From Eubacteriales bacterium (GTDB lineage Bacteria; Bacillota; Clostridia; Lachnospirales; Lachnospiraceae): a stretch of 37,904 bases of DNA. Numbering within the stretch: position 1 is the first letter of the stretch; each line of letters begins with the position of its first letter. The position numbers and the translations under genes were made by a program. Shown here one piece after another: positions 21,723-29,669 of the stretch. The notes below the pieces were generated by a model. The model searched no databases and was not told the origin of the DNA. It worked only from the letters and a program-made list of their open reading frames with translations. The stretch covers positions 1-37,904 of the forward strand of contig JAUNDP010000020.1 in the NCBI GenBank assembly GCA_030526005.1, read 5' to 3'.

Positions 21723-21758
21723 TAAGAACAAGAAGCTTTATGAAAAAAGGTGAAAACA

Positions 21759-22610
21759 ATGAAACTGGAAATTATGACGACAAAAGAATACAGAGAAAAG
21801 AAAGAAGACAGTGTACAAAAGAGACGGCTTCAGGAGAGCATGGAACGAGGGAAACACTGTAAAGCAGAGCTGTTTTCAGATTGTATTGTGGGAACGTTTG
21901 CCATTCCAGATAAGACAGACCTGTTTCACAAGAAACAAATCTTAGGATATTATCTGGATCAGAAAGAACTTCTTCTTGTCAGTGATCAGAAAATGAAGAG
22001 CGATCTTCGCAAGGAAGTGGAAAAATATTCTTTGGATGTCATGGATACACCGGCACAGTTTCTGGCTGGTTTTATTGAATATCTCATCAAAGAAGATGTC
22101 ATTTATCTGCAAAATTTTGAGGAGAGACTTTCCAAAATGGAAGAACATCTGATCCATAAAGAGATGAAACGGTTTGATGTGCAGATCTTGAATATCCGCA
22201 AAGAGCTGTTGATTTTAGATTCCTATTATCAGCAAATGATAGATTTATGCGGAATTTTGGAAGAAAACAGAAACAACCTGATGACAGAGCAGGAGTGCAG
22301 GGTATTTGGAATACAAGCTGCCCGTGTAGAGAGACTTCATGATTCTACTCACGTCTTAAAGGAATATTCTCTCCAGCTTCGAGAATTATATCAGTCCAGA
22401 ATGGATGAGAGACAGAACAAAGTAATGCAGATGCTGACCGTGGTGACAACAATTTTTATGCCATTGACGCTGATTGCCGGCTGGTATGGCATGAACTTTA
22501 CAAATATGCCTGAACTGAGCAGTAAATATGGATATCCGATTGTGATTGCAGTCAGCGTAGGGATGATTCTTCTGGAGATTTTATGGTTCAAATGGAAGAA
22601 ATGGTTTTGA
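21759..22610 (+). CDS. CorA-family divalent cation transporter (first copy)
   Basis: This 283-residue member of the CorA Mg2+/metal channel family has a long, charged alpha-helical cytosolic part (about 1-225). Two C-terminal transmembrane helices follow, with the signature YGMNFTNMPEL between them. ATG at 21759 is chosen because AAAAAGG stands 8 bases before it; the in-frame GTG at 21750 lies inside that site. It follows YaaA by 36 bases and may share its transcript. The protein is clearly different from the second CorA at 28696, so it is not a recent duplicate. Mg2+, Co2+ or another ion is possible. Confidence 0.9.
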   Translation: MKLEIMTTKEYREKKEDSVQKRRLQESMERGKHCKAELFSDCIVGTFAIPDKTDLFHKKQILGYYLDQKELLLVSDQKMKSDLRKEVEKYSLDVMDTPAQFLAGFIEYLIKEDVIYLQNFEERLSKMEEHLIHKEMKRFDVQILNIRKELLILDSYYQQMIDLCGILEENRNNLMTEQECRVFGIQAARVERLHDSTHVLKEYSLQLRELYQSRMDERQNKVMQMLTVVTTIFMPLTLIAGWYGMNFTNMPELSSKYGYPIVIAVSVGMILLEILWFKWKKWF

Positions 22611-22620
22611 TGGATAAAGC

Positions 22621-22649
22621 TTGCGGACTGCTGAGAAAAAGAGTATAAT
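22621..22649 (+). promoter_or_regulatory. Promoter candidate of the UPF0303-type gene
   Basis: TTGCGG and TATAAT are separated by 17 bases. The -10 box is perfect, the -35 box is half matched. The leader would be about 60 bases. Confidence 0.5.
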
Positions 22650-22717
22650 AAACGGTGACATAAAAGAAAAAATGTCAGACTGCTAGACAGGATGATGATC
22701 AGACAGGGGGCATTTGT

Positions 22718-23218
22718 ATGACAATGGATGAATTAATTGCAATGTTGGAGATGCAGGAAGAGATCTTACAGTTTTCTCATTTTACAAATGAGGATGCCTG
22801 GGAATTAGGATGTATGCTTGTGACAGAGGCAAAGAGAAGAAAACTTCCGGTGGCAGTCAGTATCCGGCTGAACAATGGATGTATTCCATTTCAATATGAA
22901 TCAAATGGAATCACTCTTGACAATGAAGAGTGGATGGAGAGAAAGCAAAATACAGTAAAGAGAATGGAAAAAAGCAGTTTTCTTGTCTGTATGCTGTTAA
23001 AAAAAGCAGAACAGACATTGAGCGATTGGAGACTGGATTCAGGAGAATATGCGGCAGCAGGCGGTGCATTTCCAATCCGTGTTGAGGAAGTTGGAGTAAT
23101 TGGATCGATTGTAGTCTCAGGCCTGGATCATATTTCAAACCACGATCTTCTTGTAAAATGTATCAGCCATTACCTTCATATTGACGAAGTACCGCGTATC
23201 AGGGGAAATGTTTTATAA
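22718..23218 (+). CDS. UPF0303 / heme-degrading domain (GlcG/HbpS-like) protein
   Basis: This 166-residue single-domain cytosolic protein matches the family once called UPF0303. The matching parts are FTNEDAWELGCMLV, PVAVSIRLNN, GGAFPIRV with the following VGVIGSIVVSGL, and DHISNHDLLV. These give the GlcG/HbpS-type fold, some relatives of which bind heme. The biochemical role is poorly known. ACAGGGGGCATTTGT with ATG marks the start. A strong terminator follows directly, so it is likely a single-gene unit. Confidence 0.85.
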   Translation: MTMDELIAMLEMQEEILQFSHFTNEDAWELGCMLVTEAKRRKLPVAVSIRLNNGCIPFQYESNGITLDNEEWMERKQNTVKRMEKSSFLVCMLLKKAEQTLSDWRLDSGEYAAAGGAFPIRVEEVGVIGSIVVSGLDHISNHDLLVKCISHYLHIDEVPRIRGNVL

Positions 23219-23232
23219 AAAAGACACAGCAA

Positions 23233-23273
23233 AAAAGAGAGAATGCTAAGAAGATTTTAGCGTTCTCTTTTTT
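23233..23273 (+). terminator. Bidirectional terminator between convergent genes
   Basis: AAAAAGAGAGAATGCTAA pairs with TTAGCGTTCTCTTTTT (one G-T pair) around a short loop, with A-runs to the left and T-runs to the right. It can serve both the UPF0303-type gene (plus) and the pseudouridine synthase gene (minus). Confidence 0.9.
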
Positions 23274-23318
23274 ATATCTCATAAAATGGTCCGTGGCGAT
23301 CATTCAGAAAAATTTGGC

Positions 23319-24197
23319 TTAGAAAAGCTGCATATCTTTTGGAAGAGGCGAGGTAAAAGAAAGCCATTCTTTTGTGATGGGATGGGAGAAAGAGAGCCTG
23401 TGAGAATGGAGCGCCTGCCGATGGATCAGAGAAAAATCAGGATGATACAGAAAATCTCCGATCAAAGGATGACCGATATATTTCATATGGACGCGAATCT
23501 GATGCGTTCTTCCTGTCTCCAGCTTTAAAGAGACGAGAGACAGATTACGTTGGAAACAGATACGCTGAAAATGTGTGACAGCATGATCGCCATGTGTAAA
23601 GTCGACACAGCGAGCAATCACAGAATCGTCCATTCTGGCGATAGGAGCGTCAATCGTGCCTTCAGGAGGCGTTTCCCCCTGTACGATGGCAAGGTATTCC
23701 CGATGGATTTCACGGCGTTTTCCCATCTCGGACAAAATGGCGGCGCTGAGCATATTTTTAGCAACAATCAAAAGTCCGGTTGTGTCACGGTCAAGACGGT
23801 TGATACAACGGTAGACAAATGGTTCTCCTTTTTGAGAAAAGTACCATGCTAAACCGTTTGCAAGCGTGTTGTCATAGTTGTTAATAGAGGGATGAATCGG
23901 CTGATTTGCCTCTTTGTCCAGAACCATCAAATCTTCATCTTCGTAGACAATATGAATCGGAACAGGCACAGGAACGATCTGCTCAGACGGTTTTTCATCT
24001 ATAAGAGAGATTGTCAAGAGATCGTCTTTTTTCAGGCGGACAGAGGAAAAAGCGGCGCAATCGTTGAGTAAAATACCATCGGGAGTTTTGCGGATATGAG
24101 TCAGAACTGCTTTTGAGTATCCCTGTCTTTTTAAAAATTCATATATTTTCAGTCCCTCGTCATGGGAAGAAGCCGTATAATGAAAAATTCGTTTCAT
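23319..24197 (-). CDS. RluA-family RNA pseudouridine synthase
   Basis: This 292-residue enzyme converts uridine to pseudouridine in RNA. An N-terminal S4-like stretch (about 5-75) is followed by the catalytic domain. The motif CINRLDRDTTGLLIV contains the catalytic Asp, and ETGRTHQIRVHMKYIGHPLIGD is the conserved RluA block. The open frame continues 30 codons further upstream. ATG at 24197 is preferred because GAAAGGG stands 8 bases before it and the S4-like region begins there. Which rRNA or tRNA position it modifies cannot be told; RluD-like enzymes act on 23S rRNA. Confidence 0.92.
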   Translation of the reverse strand: MKRIFHYTASSHDEGLKIYEFLKRQGYSKAVLTHIRKTPDGILLNDCAAFSSVRLKKDDLLTISLIDEKPSEQIVPVPVPIHIVYEDEDLMVLDKEANQPIHPSINNYDNTLANGLAWYFSQKGEPFVYRCINRLDRDTTGLLIVAKNMLSAAILSEMGKRREIHREYLAIVQGETPPEGTIDAPIARMDDSVIARCVDFTHGDHAVTHFQRICFQRNLSLVSLKLETGRTHQIRVHMKYIGHPLIGDFLYHPDFSLIHRQALHSHRLSFSHPITKEWLSFTSPLPKDMQLF

Positions 24198-24294
24198 AAA
24201 TAAAACCCTTTCGTTTGCAGCAGGCGGAAACCTACTGTTTTTATAATCGCTGTTTTTTAGTTTAGAAGAGAAGAGAAAAATTGTCAATGATATT

Positions 24295-24327
24295 TATAAT
24301 TTAAAGCATTAACGCTTTAAAATTATA
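24295..24327. promoter_or_regulatory. Large inverted repeat in the divergent RluA/NSS spacer
   Basis: TATAATTTAAAGC and GCTTTAAAATTATA are near-perfect inverted arms (one extra base) around ATTAAC. No T-run follows. The position about 100 bases before both divergent genes suggests an operator or a structured 5' end; the regulator is not known. Confidence 0.45.
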
Positions 24328-24424
24328 TCAAATTCAAAAAATAACGAAAAAAAGCTTTTCAAACAGAACAATATCAGTTAAAATATACAAGAAAAAATTA
24401 TTTATTGTGTAAGGAGAGAGAAGT

Positions 24425-25792
24425 ATGGAACGAGAGAAATTTGGTTCCCGTCTGGGTTTCATTCTGATTTCGGCAGGATGCGCGATCGGTCTGGGAAATG
24501 TGTGGCGCTTCCCATACATCGTGGGACAATATGGAGGCGCCGCTTTTGTGCTTATTTACATCTTATTCTTGATTATTCTGGGGCTTCCGATTGTAGCAAT
24601 GGAATTTGCCGTTGGAAGAGCCAGCCAGAAAAGTGTAGCTCTGTCATTTGACGTGCTGGAGCCGAAAGGATCAAAATGGCATCTGTCAAAATATATGGCG
24701 ATGGCAGGAAACTACATTCTTATGATGTTTTATACGACTGTCGGCGGATGGATGATGATTTACTTTGTGAAAATGGCAAAGGGAGACTTTGCAGGACTCA
24801 ATGCAGAGCAGGTTGAGGGAGAGTTTTCCAATATGCTTTCCAATCCGGTGATCATGACTGTGGGGATGATTATTATTGTTGTGGGATGCTTTGCAGTCTG
24901 TGCTCTTGGTCTGAAAAAAGGAGTAGAAACAATCACGAAATGGATGATGCTATGTCTGCTTGGACTGATGGTTGTTCTTGCAATCAATTCTCTGACGATG
25001 GAAGGAAATGCAGAAGGACTTGCATTTTACTTAAAACCGGATTTCGCAAAGATGAAAGAGGCAGGAATCGGAGAAGTTGTCTTTGCGGCGCTGGGTCAGG
25101 CTTTCTTTACGCTGAGCATTGGAATCGGAGCACTTGCAATTTTTGGAAGTTTTATCGGAAAAGAGAGAAGACTTTTAGGGGAAGCGATCAGTGTCACGGT
25201 TCTTGACACCTCAGTGGCATTTATGGCAGGTCTTATTATTTTTCCAGCTTGTTTTGCATTCGGCGTTCAGCCGGACAGTGGTCCGAATCTGATTTTTATC
25301 ACACTGCCGAATGTGTTCAATCATATGGCAGGAGGACGTGTGTGGGGGTCTTTATTCTTTATTTTCATGACGTTTGCAGCAGTCTCCACCGTGATCGCTG
25401 TATTTCAGAATATTATTACATTTGCAAGAGATCTGACAGGATGCAGTATAAAAAAAGCAGCGATCATCAATGGAATCGTCATCATTTTGCTGTCTATGCC
25501 ATGTATTCTGGGATTTAATCTCTGGAGCGGAATCCAGCCGTTTGGAAGTGGAAGCACAATTCAGGATTTAGAGGATTTTATTGTGAGCAACAATATTTTG
25601 CCGCTTGGAAGTCTGATTTATCTCATTTTCTGTACGAGCCGTTACGGATGGGGATTTAAAAACTTTATGAAGGAAGTAAATGAGGGAAAAGGAATGAAAT
25701 TCCCTAAAGCAATCCGCTTTTATGTGACATGGATTCTTCCAATTATTGTATTGGTTATTTTTATTCAGGGATACTGGGCAAAATTTGCATAA
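24425..25792 (+). CDS. Sodium-dependent transporter, neurotransmitter:sodium symporter (NSS) family
   Basis: This 455-residue integral membrane protein with about 11-12 hydrophobic segments is of the LeuT/MhsT/Tyt1 type. It couples Na+ influx to uptake of amino acids or related amines. The first helix carries the family hallmark SAGCAIGLGNVWRFPY, which lines the sodium and substrate sites. GLPIVAMEFAVGR and the unwound helix 6 region are also present (LGQAFFTLSIGIGALAIFGS). The length fits bacterial members with 11 helices. AAGGAGAGAGAAGT precedes the ATG. It is a single-gene unit with a terminator 5 bases after the stop. The substrate is unknown. Confidence 0.94.
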   Translation: MEREKFGSRLGFILISAGCAIGLGNVWRFPYIVGQYGGAAFVLIYILFLIILGLPIVAMEFAVGRASQKSVALSFDVLEPKGSKWHLSKYMAMAGNYILMMFYTTVGGWMMIYFVKMAKGDFAGLNAEQVEGEFSNMLSNPVIMTVGMIIIVVGCFAVCALGLKKGVETITKWMMLCLLGLMVVLAINSLTMEGNAEGLAFYLKPDFAKMKEAGIGEVVFAALGQAFFTLSIGIGALAIFGSFIGKERRLLGEAISVTVLDTSVAFMAGLIIFPACFAFGVQPDSGPNLIFITLPNVFNHMAGGRVWGSLFFIFMTFAAVSTVIAVFQNIITFARDLTGCSIKKAAIINGIVIILLSMPCILGFNLWSGIQPFGSGSTIQDLEDFIVSNNILPLGSLIYLIFCTSRYGWGFKNFMKEVNEGKGMKFPKAIRFYVTWILPIIVLVIFIQGYWAKFA

Positions 25793-25796
25793 TTTT

Positions 25797-25842
25797 AAAG
25801 ATCTCTCAGCTGATTTCAAAAGATCGGCTGAGGGATCTTTTT
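25797..25842 (+). terminator. Terminator after the NSS transporter
   Basis: AAAGATCTCTCAGCTGAT pairs with ATCGGCTGAGGGATCTTTTTT, allowing G-T pairs, around TTCAAAAG, ending in a T-run. Confidence 0.88.
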
Positions 25843-25979
25843 TAAACAGAGCAGAAATACTTACAGTTACAGCTATAAGAAACTTGGAACAACTTGGAGA
25901 AAGGTATCCAATGATGCCAAACAAAATGAGATATCCGTGAAAAGTGTCAATAAATTTTCAACAAAACAGTCATTTATAC

Positions 25980-26008
25980 TTAACAAATTTCGGAGTTTAT
26001 GGTAAAAT
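25980..26008 (+). promoter_or_regulatory. Promoter of the lactonase gene
   Basis: TTAACA and TAAAAT are separated by 17 bases, each one mismatch from consensus. The predicted start is near 26014. Confidence 0.65.
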
Positions 26009-26119
26009 AATGTTCATGATAGAAAAAAACAGACATTGATTTCTGACAGTATGTTTCTGAAACGGCGTGTCAGAGTACAGATCTGTAGACTGACTATATA
26101 GGTTAAGGAGGACACGGAA

Positions 26120-27187
26120 ATGGGAAAAGAAAAATATGTTGCCTACGTTGGCACTTATACGCACGGAAGCAGCGTAGGCATCCATGTATATGATCTGGAT
26201 GTGGAAGCTGGATATATGACAGAGCGGGAAGTTGTGCCGGTGAACAATGCGTCTCATGTCGCAAAATCGAACAATGGAAAGTATCTGTATTCCATCGCAG
26301 ATGAGGGCGTGGAGGTACTGAAAATAGAAAAAGACGGTTCTTTAAAACCGATCAACCAGGTTGGGATTGAAGGAATGAGAGGATGCTTTCTCTCCACGGA
26401 TAAAGAGGGAAAATTTTTGTTCGTAGGCGGTTATCATGACGGAAAAGTCAGCGTGGTGAAGATTCATGAAGACGGTCGTCTGGGAAGCGTTGTCGATGGC
26501 GTTTTTCATAAAGGTCTGGGAAGCGTTGCAGAGAGAAATTTCCGTCCTCATGTCAGCTGTGTGACAATGACGCCGGATGATAAATATCTGTGTGCGGTGG
26601 ACAATGGAATTGATCAGATTAAACTGTATACCGTTCATCCGACTTCAGGAAAGCTGAAATTATATGATATTCTGCGTCTTCGACCAGAATCTGGACCTAG
26701 ACTGATCCGCTTCAGCAAAAATGGAAAGTTTGCATATGTCATCTGTGAACTCACAAATCAGATTGAAGTTTACAGTTATGATGGAAGCGGAAAATCTCCG
26801 CAGTTTGAATTGATTCAGACGGTGAACACACAGATGGATGCAGATGAGATTGCTTGTGCGGCGTCCGGTATGAAGATTTCTCCAAGCGGAAAATATCTGT
26901 ATTGCTCCACAGCAGGAGACAACACAGCAGCTGTATATGAAATCAATCAGGAGAACGGTATGCTGACGGAACTGTGTATTTTGCCGATCAGCGGAAAATA
27001 CCCGAAAGATATCGATATTTTCCCGGATGAGAAAACATTGGTAGTATTGAACCATGAGTCAAATGACATCCGTTTCTTCCATGTAGATTACGAGAAAAAA
27101 CTGCTTGTAATGAAAGGACGTCCGATTAAACTGGAGACACCAAACTGTATCTTAATTTCAAAATTAGATGACAGTGAAGAAGAATAA
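26120..27187 (+). CDS. Beta-propeller lactonase family protein (YbhE/6-phosphogluconolactonase type)
   Basis: This 355-residue cytosolic protein is of the seven-bladed propeller lactonase family. The first blade is typical (YVAYVGTYTHGSSVGIHVYDL). The repeated blade pattern SxNGKYLY occurs at several points (SNNGKYLYSIAD, DDKYLCAVDN, SKNGKFAYVICE, SPSGKYLYCSTA). The conserved NFRPHVSCVTMTPD and GKYPKDIDIFPD stretches are also present. E. coli YbhE hydrolyses 6-phosphogluconolactone in the pentose phosphate route, but many relatives have other or unknown substrates. AAGGAGGACACGGA stands before the ATG. It is a single-gene unit with its own promoter and terminator. Confidence 0.88.
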   Translation: MGKEKYVAYVGTYTHGSSVGIHVYDLDVEAGYMTEREVVPVNNASHVAKSNNGKYLYSIADEGVEVLKIEKDGSLKPINQVGIEGMRGCFLSTDKEGKFLFVGGYHDGKVSVVKIHEDGRLGSVVDGVFHKGLGSVAERNFRPHVSCVTMTPDDKYLCAVDNGIDQIKLYTVHPTSGKLKLYDILRLRPESGPRLIRFSKNGKFAYVICELTNQIEVYSYDGSGKSPQFELIQTVNTQMDADEIACAASGMKISPSGKYLYCSTAGDNTAAVYEINQENGMLTELCILPISGKYPKDIDIFPDEKTLVVLNHESNDIRFFHVDYEKKLLVMKGRPIKLETPNCILISKLDDSEEE

Positions 27188-27210
27188 CAGCGGAACATGA
27201 ACATACGAAA

Positions 27211-27264
27211 GGCAGTTCAAAGTGAGGGTAGAGAGATCTGCAGATGGCTTTGAACTGCTTTTGT
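27211..27264 (+). terminator. Terminator after the lactonase gene
   Basis: GGCAGTTCAAAG pairs with CTTTGAACTGCTTTT (11 pairs plus one G-T) around a loop of about 25 bases. The second arm leads into TTTTGTTTG. Confidence 0.82.
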
Positions 27265-27365
27265 TTGCAGGATAAAATATTTTAAAACAATCCGAAATCT
27301 CATTGAATGAGAAAAAATGATCAGGGAAAAAGAAGTAAAAAAAGAAAATGGAAAGGAACAGAAAG

Positions 27366-28463
27366 ATGGCAGGATCAACATTTGGGACACATTTTAAGAT
27401 TATGACGTGGGGAGAATCCCACGGAAAGGGAGTAGGAGTTGTTGTGGATGGATGTCCGGCAGGTCTGGAACTTTCCGAGAAGGATATTCAGATTTTTTTA
27501 GACCGGAGAAAACCAGGAAGGAGTCGTTATGCGACGCCGAGAAAAGAAGAGGACTGCGTGGAAATTTTTTCGGGTGTATTTGAAGGAAAGACGACAGGAA
27601 CGCCGATTGCCATGGCAGTTTTCAATAAAACACAGCGCTCAAAAGATTACAGTGAGATTGCCAAAATGTACCGGCCAGGTCATGCAGATCTGACGTATGA
27701 TCTGAAATACGGTTTCCGTGACTACAGAGGAGGAGGGCGATCTTCCGGAAGAGAGACGATTGGAAGAGTTGCGGCAGGTGCGATTGCTGTCAAAATTTTA
27801 AATCAGCTGGGAATCACCTTTACAACGTATACAAAATCAATCGGACCGGTTGTGATGGAGTCATTCTGCAAGGATGAGATTTTGAATAATGCTCTTTGTA
27901 TGCCGGATGCAAAAGCTGCGCAGGAGGCAGAGCAATATCTGGAGCAATGTATGAAAGAGGGAGATTCCTCAGGCGGCGTGATCGAATGTATAATCCACGG
28001 ATTGATGCCGGGAATTGGAGAACCTGTTTTTGAAAAACTGAGTTCAAATTTGGCAAAGGCAATCTGTTCGATCGGAGCAGTAAAGGGATTTGAAATTGGA
28101 GACGGAATGATGGCTGCAAGGGCAAAAGGCAGTGAAAATAATGATGCGTATCATTTAGGAAATGATGGCAGACTGGAGAAAATGACAAATCATTCCGGCG
28201 GAATTTTAGGAGGCATCAGTGACGGAAGCGATGTCATTTTTCGTGCAGCAGTTAAACCAACCCCGTCTATTTTCCACGGTCAGAGAACGGTGACAACAGA
28301 CGGCGAGGAGAGTGAGATCCATATTAAAGGACGCCATGATCCGATTATTGTGCCCCGTGCGGTTGTGGTTGCGGAATCAATGGCTGCTCTGACGGTGCTT
28401 GATTTGATGATGGAAGCAATGACTTCTCGGATGGAATATCTGGTACGTTTTTTTAAATCGTGA
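27366..28463 (+). CDS. aroC: Chorismate synthase
   Basis: This is the last enzyme of the shikimate pathway: it converts EPSP to chorismate using reduced FMN. The 365-residue protein carries all family blocks: ITMTW-type start KIMTWGESHGKGVG, RRKPGRSRYATPRKEED, YRPGHADLTYDLKYG, the Arg/Gly-rich GGRSSGRETIGRVAAGA and HSGGILGGISDG, then the C-terminal RHDPIIVPRAVVVAE. ATG at 27366 is chosen because GGAAAGGAAC stands just before it; an in-frame ATG at 27348 overlaps that site. No other aromatic pathway gene is beside it. No terminator is seen before the next promoter at 28491. Confidence 0.96.
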   Translation: MAGSTFGTHFKIMTWGESHGKGVGVVVDGCPAGLELSEKDIQIFLDRRKPGRSRYATPRKEEDCVEIFSGVFEGKTTGTPIAMAVFNKTQRSKDYSEIAKMYRPGHADLTYDLKYGFRDYRGGGRSSGRETIGRVAAGAIAVKILNQLGITFTTYTKSIGPVVMESFCKDEILNNALCMPDAKAAQEAEQYLEQCMKEGDSSGGVIECIIHGLMPGIGEPVFEKLSSNLAKAICSIGAVKGFEIGDGMMAARAKGSENNDAYHLGNDGRLEKMTNHSGGILGGISDGSDVIFRAAVKPTPSIFHGQRTVTTDGEESEIHIKGRHDPIIVPRAVVVAESMAALTVLDLMMEAMTSRMEYLVRFFKS

Positions 28464-28490
28464 ATATTCTGTAAAATTAGATACGTTTCA

Positions 28491-28519
28491 TTGACAAATG
28501 ATTTTTTTGAAACTATAAT
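28491..28519 (+). promoter_or_regulatory. Perfect-consensus SigA promoter of the CorA leader transcript
   Basis: TTGACA (28491-28496) and TATAAT (28514-28519) are separated by exactly 17 bases, a full match to consensus. The predicted start is near 28526, giving a leader of about 170 bases before the CorA start. So strong a promoter in front of a transporter usually means the control acts after initiation. Confidence 0.9.
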
Positions 28520-28566
28520 ATCCATGAACAGAAAGACTTTACAGCTAAGAAAGAGAGGGTGATTCC

Positions 28567-28623
28567 ATGGAAGGTGGGCCTAGTCCTAGGGAGAAGATAA
28601 GAAAATTAAAAGAGAGAACATAG
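28567..28623 (+). CDS. 18-codon leader reading frame upstream of CorA (MgtL-like arrangement)
   Basis: ATG at 28567 is preceded, 7 bases away, by GAGAGGGTGA, a good ribosome site. The frame encodes MEGGPSPREKIRKLKERT and stops at 28621-28623. It sits wholly inside the leader of the CorA transcript. The peptide has an early acidic residue and prolines, then a basic tail, loosely like the Salmonella MgtL leader peptide, whose translation aborts at low Mg2+. Direct sequence identity is weak. The stop codon overlaps the left arm of a hairpin (28622-28627 with 28655-28660), which couples translation to RNA folding. Translation is inferred, not shown. Confidence 0.6.
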   Translation: MEGGPSPREKIRKLKERT

Positions 28624-28678
28624 TACCTGGGATTCGCCTGGAGAGAGATGATCTGGTACTGTGTACAGATTATTTTTT
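28622..28678 (+). promoter_or_regulatory. Candidate attenuator with two competing hairpins in the CorA leader
   Basis: Hairpin A pairs AGTACC (28622-28627) with GGTACT (28655-28660). Hairpin B pairs CTGGTAC (28653-28659, one bulged G) with GTACAG (28663-28668) around TGT. It is followed by ATTATTTTTT (28669-28678), which looks like a weak terminator. They share bases 28655-28659 and cannot both form. A ribosome at the leader stop codon would cover the left arm of A and favour B; early drop-off would favour A. The CorA ribosome site AAGGAG follows at 28681. Confidence 0.4.
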
Positions 28679-28695
28679 GAAAGGAGCATGGAATT

Positions 28696-29637
28696 ATGAT
28701 TAAAATTTTCCGAACAATGGATGGAGAAATTCAACATGTAAATGAGGCACAGGAAGGCTGCTGGATTGCACTGATCAATCCGACTGCTACGGAAATCCTG
28801 GATATTTCCAAAGAATACAAGATAGAAGTGGACGATTTAAGAGCGCCTCTGGATGAGGAGGAGCGGTCCCGTATCGAGGTGGGCGATAACTATACAATGG
28901 TTCTGGTGGATGTCCCGATTATTGAAAATCGAAATGACAAAGACTGGTTCGGAACAATTCCTATGTCGATCATCGTGACGGATAAACTGATTTTTACGGT
29001 ATGTCTGGAGGACACACCGGTATTGTCTGCTTTTATGGACGGAAGAGTGCGCAATTTCTTCACTTATATGAAAACACGTTTTATCCTGCAGATTTTGTAC
29101 AAGAATGCAAGTCTGTATCTGCACTATCTGCGTATCATTGACAAGAAGAGCGAAGTGGTGGAGAAAAAGCTGCATGGATCGACGAGAAATCAGGAATTGA
29201 TAGAGCTTTTGGAACTGGAAAAGAGCTTGGTTTATTTTACAACATCGCTGCGGTCAAATGAAGTGGTGTTGGAAAAACTTCTTAAGACGGAGACCATTAA
29301 GAAATATCCAGAAGACACAGAACTGTTGGAAGACGTTATCATTGAAAACAAACAGGCGATTGAGATGGCGAATATTTACAGCGGTATCTTGAGCGGAATG
29401 ATGGATGCGTTCGCATCGGTTATCTCAAATAACCTGAATATTGTCATGAAATTTCTGGCAACGGTGACAATCGTGATGTCAATCCCGACGATGATTTTCA
29501 GCGCGTATGGCATGAATGTGAATGAGGCTGGAATGCCATTTGCGGGAAGTCCGTTTGGATTCTGGTTTGTGATTCTGTTCTCCCTCATCTTAAGTATTGT
29601 AGTTGCTATTATTTTTTCTAAAAAGAATCTCTTCTAA
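28696..29637 (+). CDS. corA: CorA-family magnesium/divalent cation transporter (second copy)
   Basis: This 313-residue CorA protein has an N-terminal cytosolic alpha/beta domain (GCWIALINPTATEI, YTMVLVDVPI). A long helix region and two C-terminal membrane helices follow, with the pore signature YGMNVNEAGMPF. It closely resembles the typical Gram-positive CorA of about 310-320 residues and is longer than the first copy at 21759. AAGGAG stands 9 bases before the ATG. It is the first gene of a run (CorA, rhomboid-like, pyruvate kinase, LTA-synthase-like) and is preceded by a consensus promoter and a structured leader with its own short reading frame. Confidence 0.93.
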   Translation: MIKIFRTMDGEIQHVNEAQEGCWIALINPTATEILDISKEYKIEVDDLRAPLDEEERSRIEVGDNYTMVLVDVPIIENRNDKDWFGTIPMSIIVTDKLIFTVCLEDTPVLSAFMDGRVRNFFTYMKTRFILQILYKNASLYLHYLRIIDKKSEVVEKKLHGSTRNQELIELLELEKSLVYFTTSLRSNEVVLEKLLKTETIKKYPEDTELLEDVIIENKQAIEMANIYSGILSGMMDAFASVISNNLNIVMKFLATVTIVMSIPTMIFSAYGMNVNEAGMPFAGSPFGFWFVILFSLILSIVVAIIFSKKNLF

Positions 29638-29669
29638 TTCTAAAATGATGAAGAAAGAAAGGATTGCTT

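Larger units (their letters stand above)
25793..26119. other. 327-base spacer between NSS and lactonase genes
   Basis: It contains the NSS terminator, then about 130 AT-rich bases in which I see no gene. The lactonase promoter (25980-26008) and a leader of about 105 bases with pairing segments (CTGACA at 26043-26048 with TGTCAG at 26068-26073) complete it. Confidence 0.6.

Noticed and set aside
28526-28695. M-box or Mn2+ (yybP-ykoY) riboswitch upstream of CorA
   Set aside because: The conserved cores I would expect are not present, and the M-box is normally associated with other layouts; a leader-peptide mechanism fits better.
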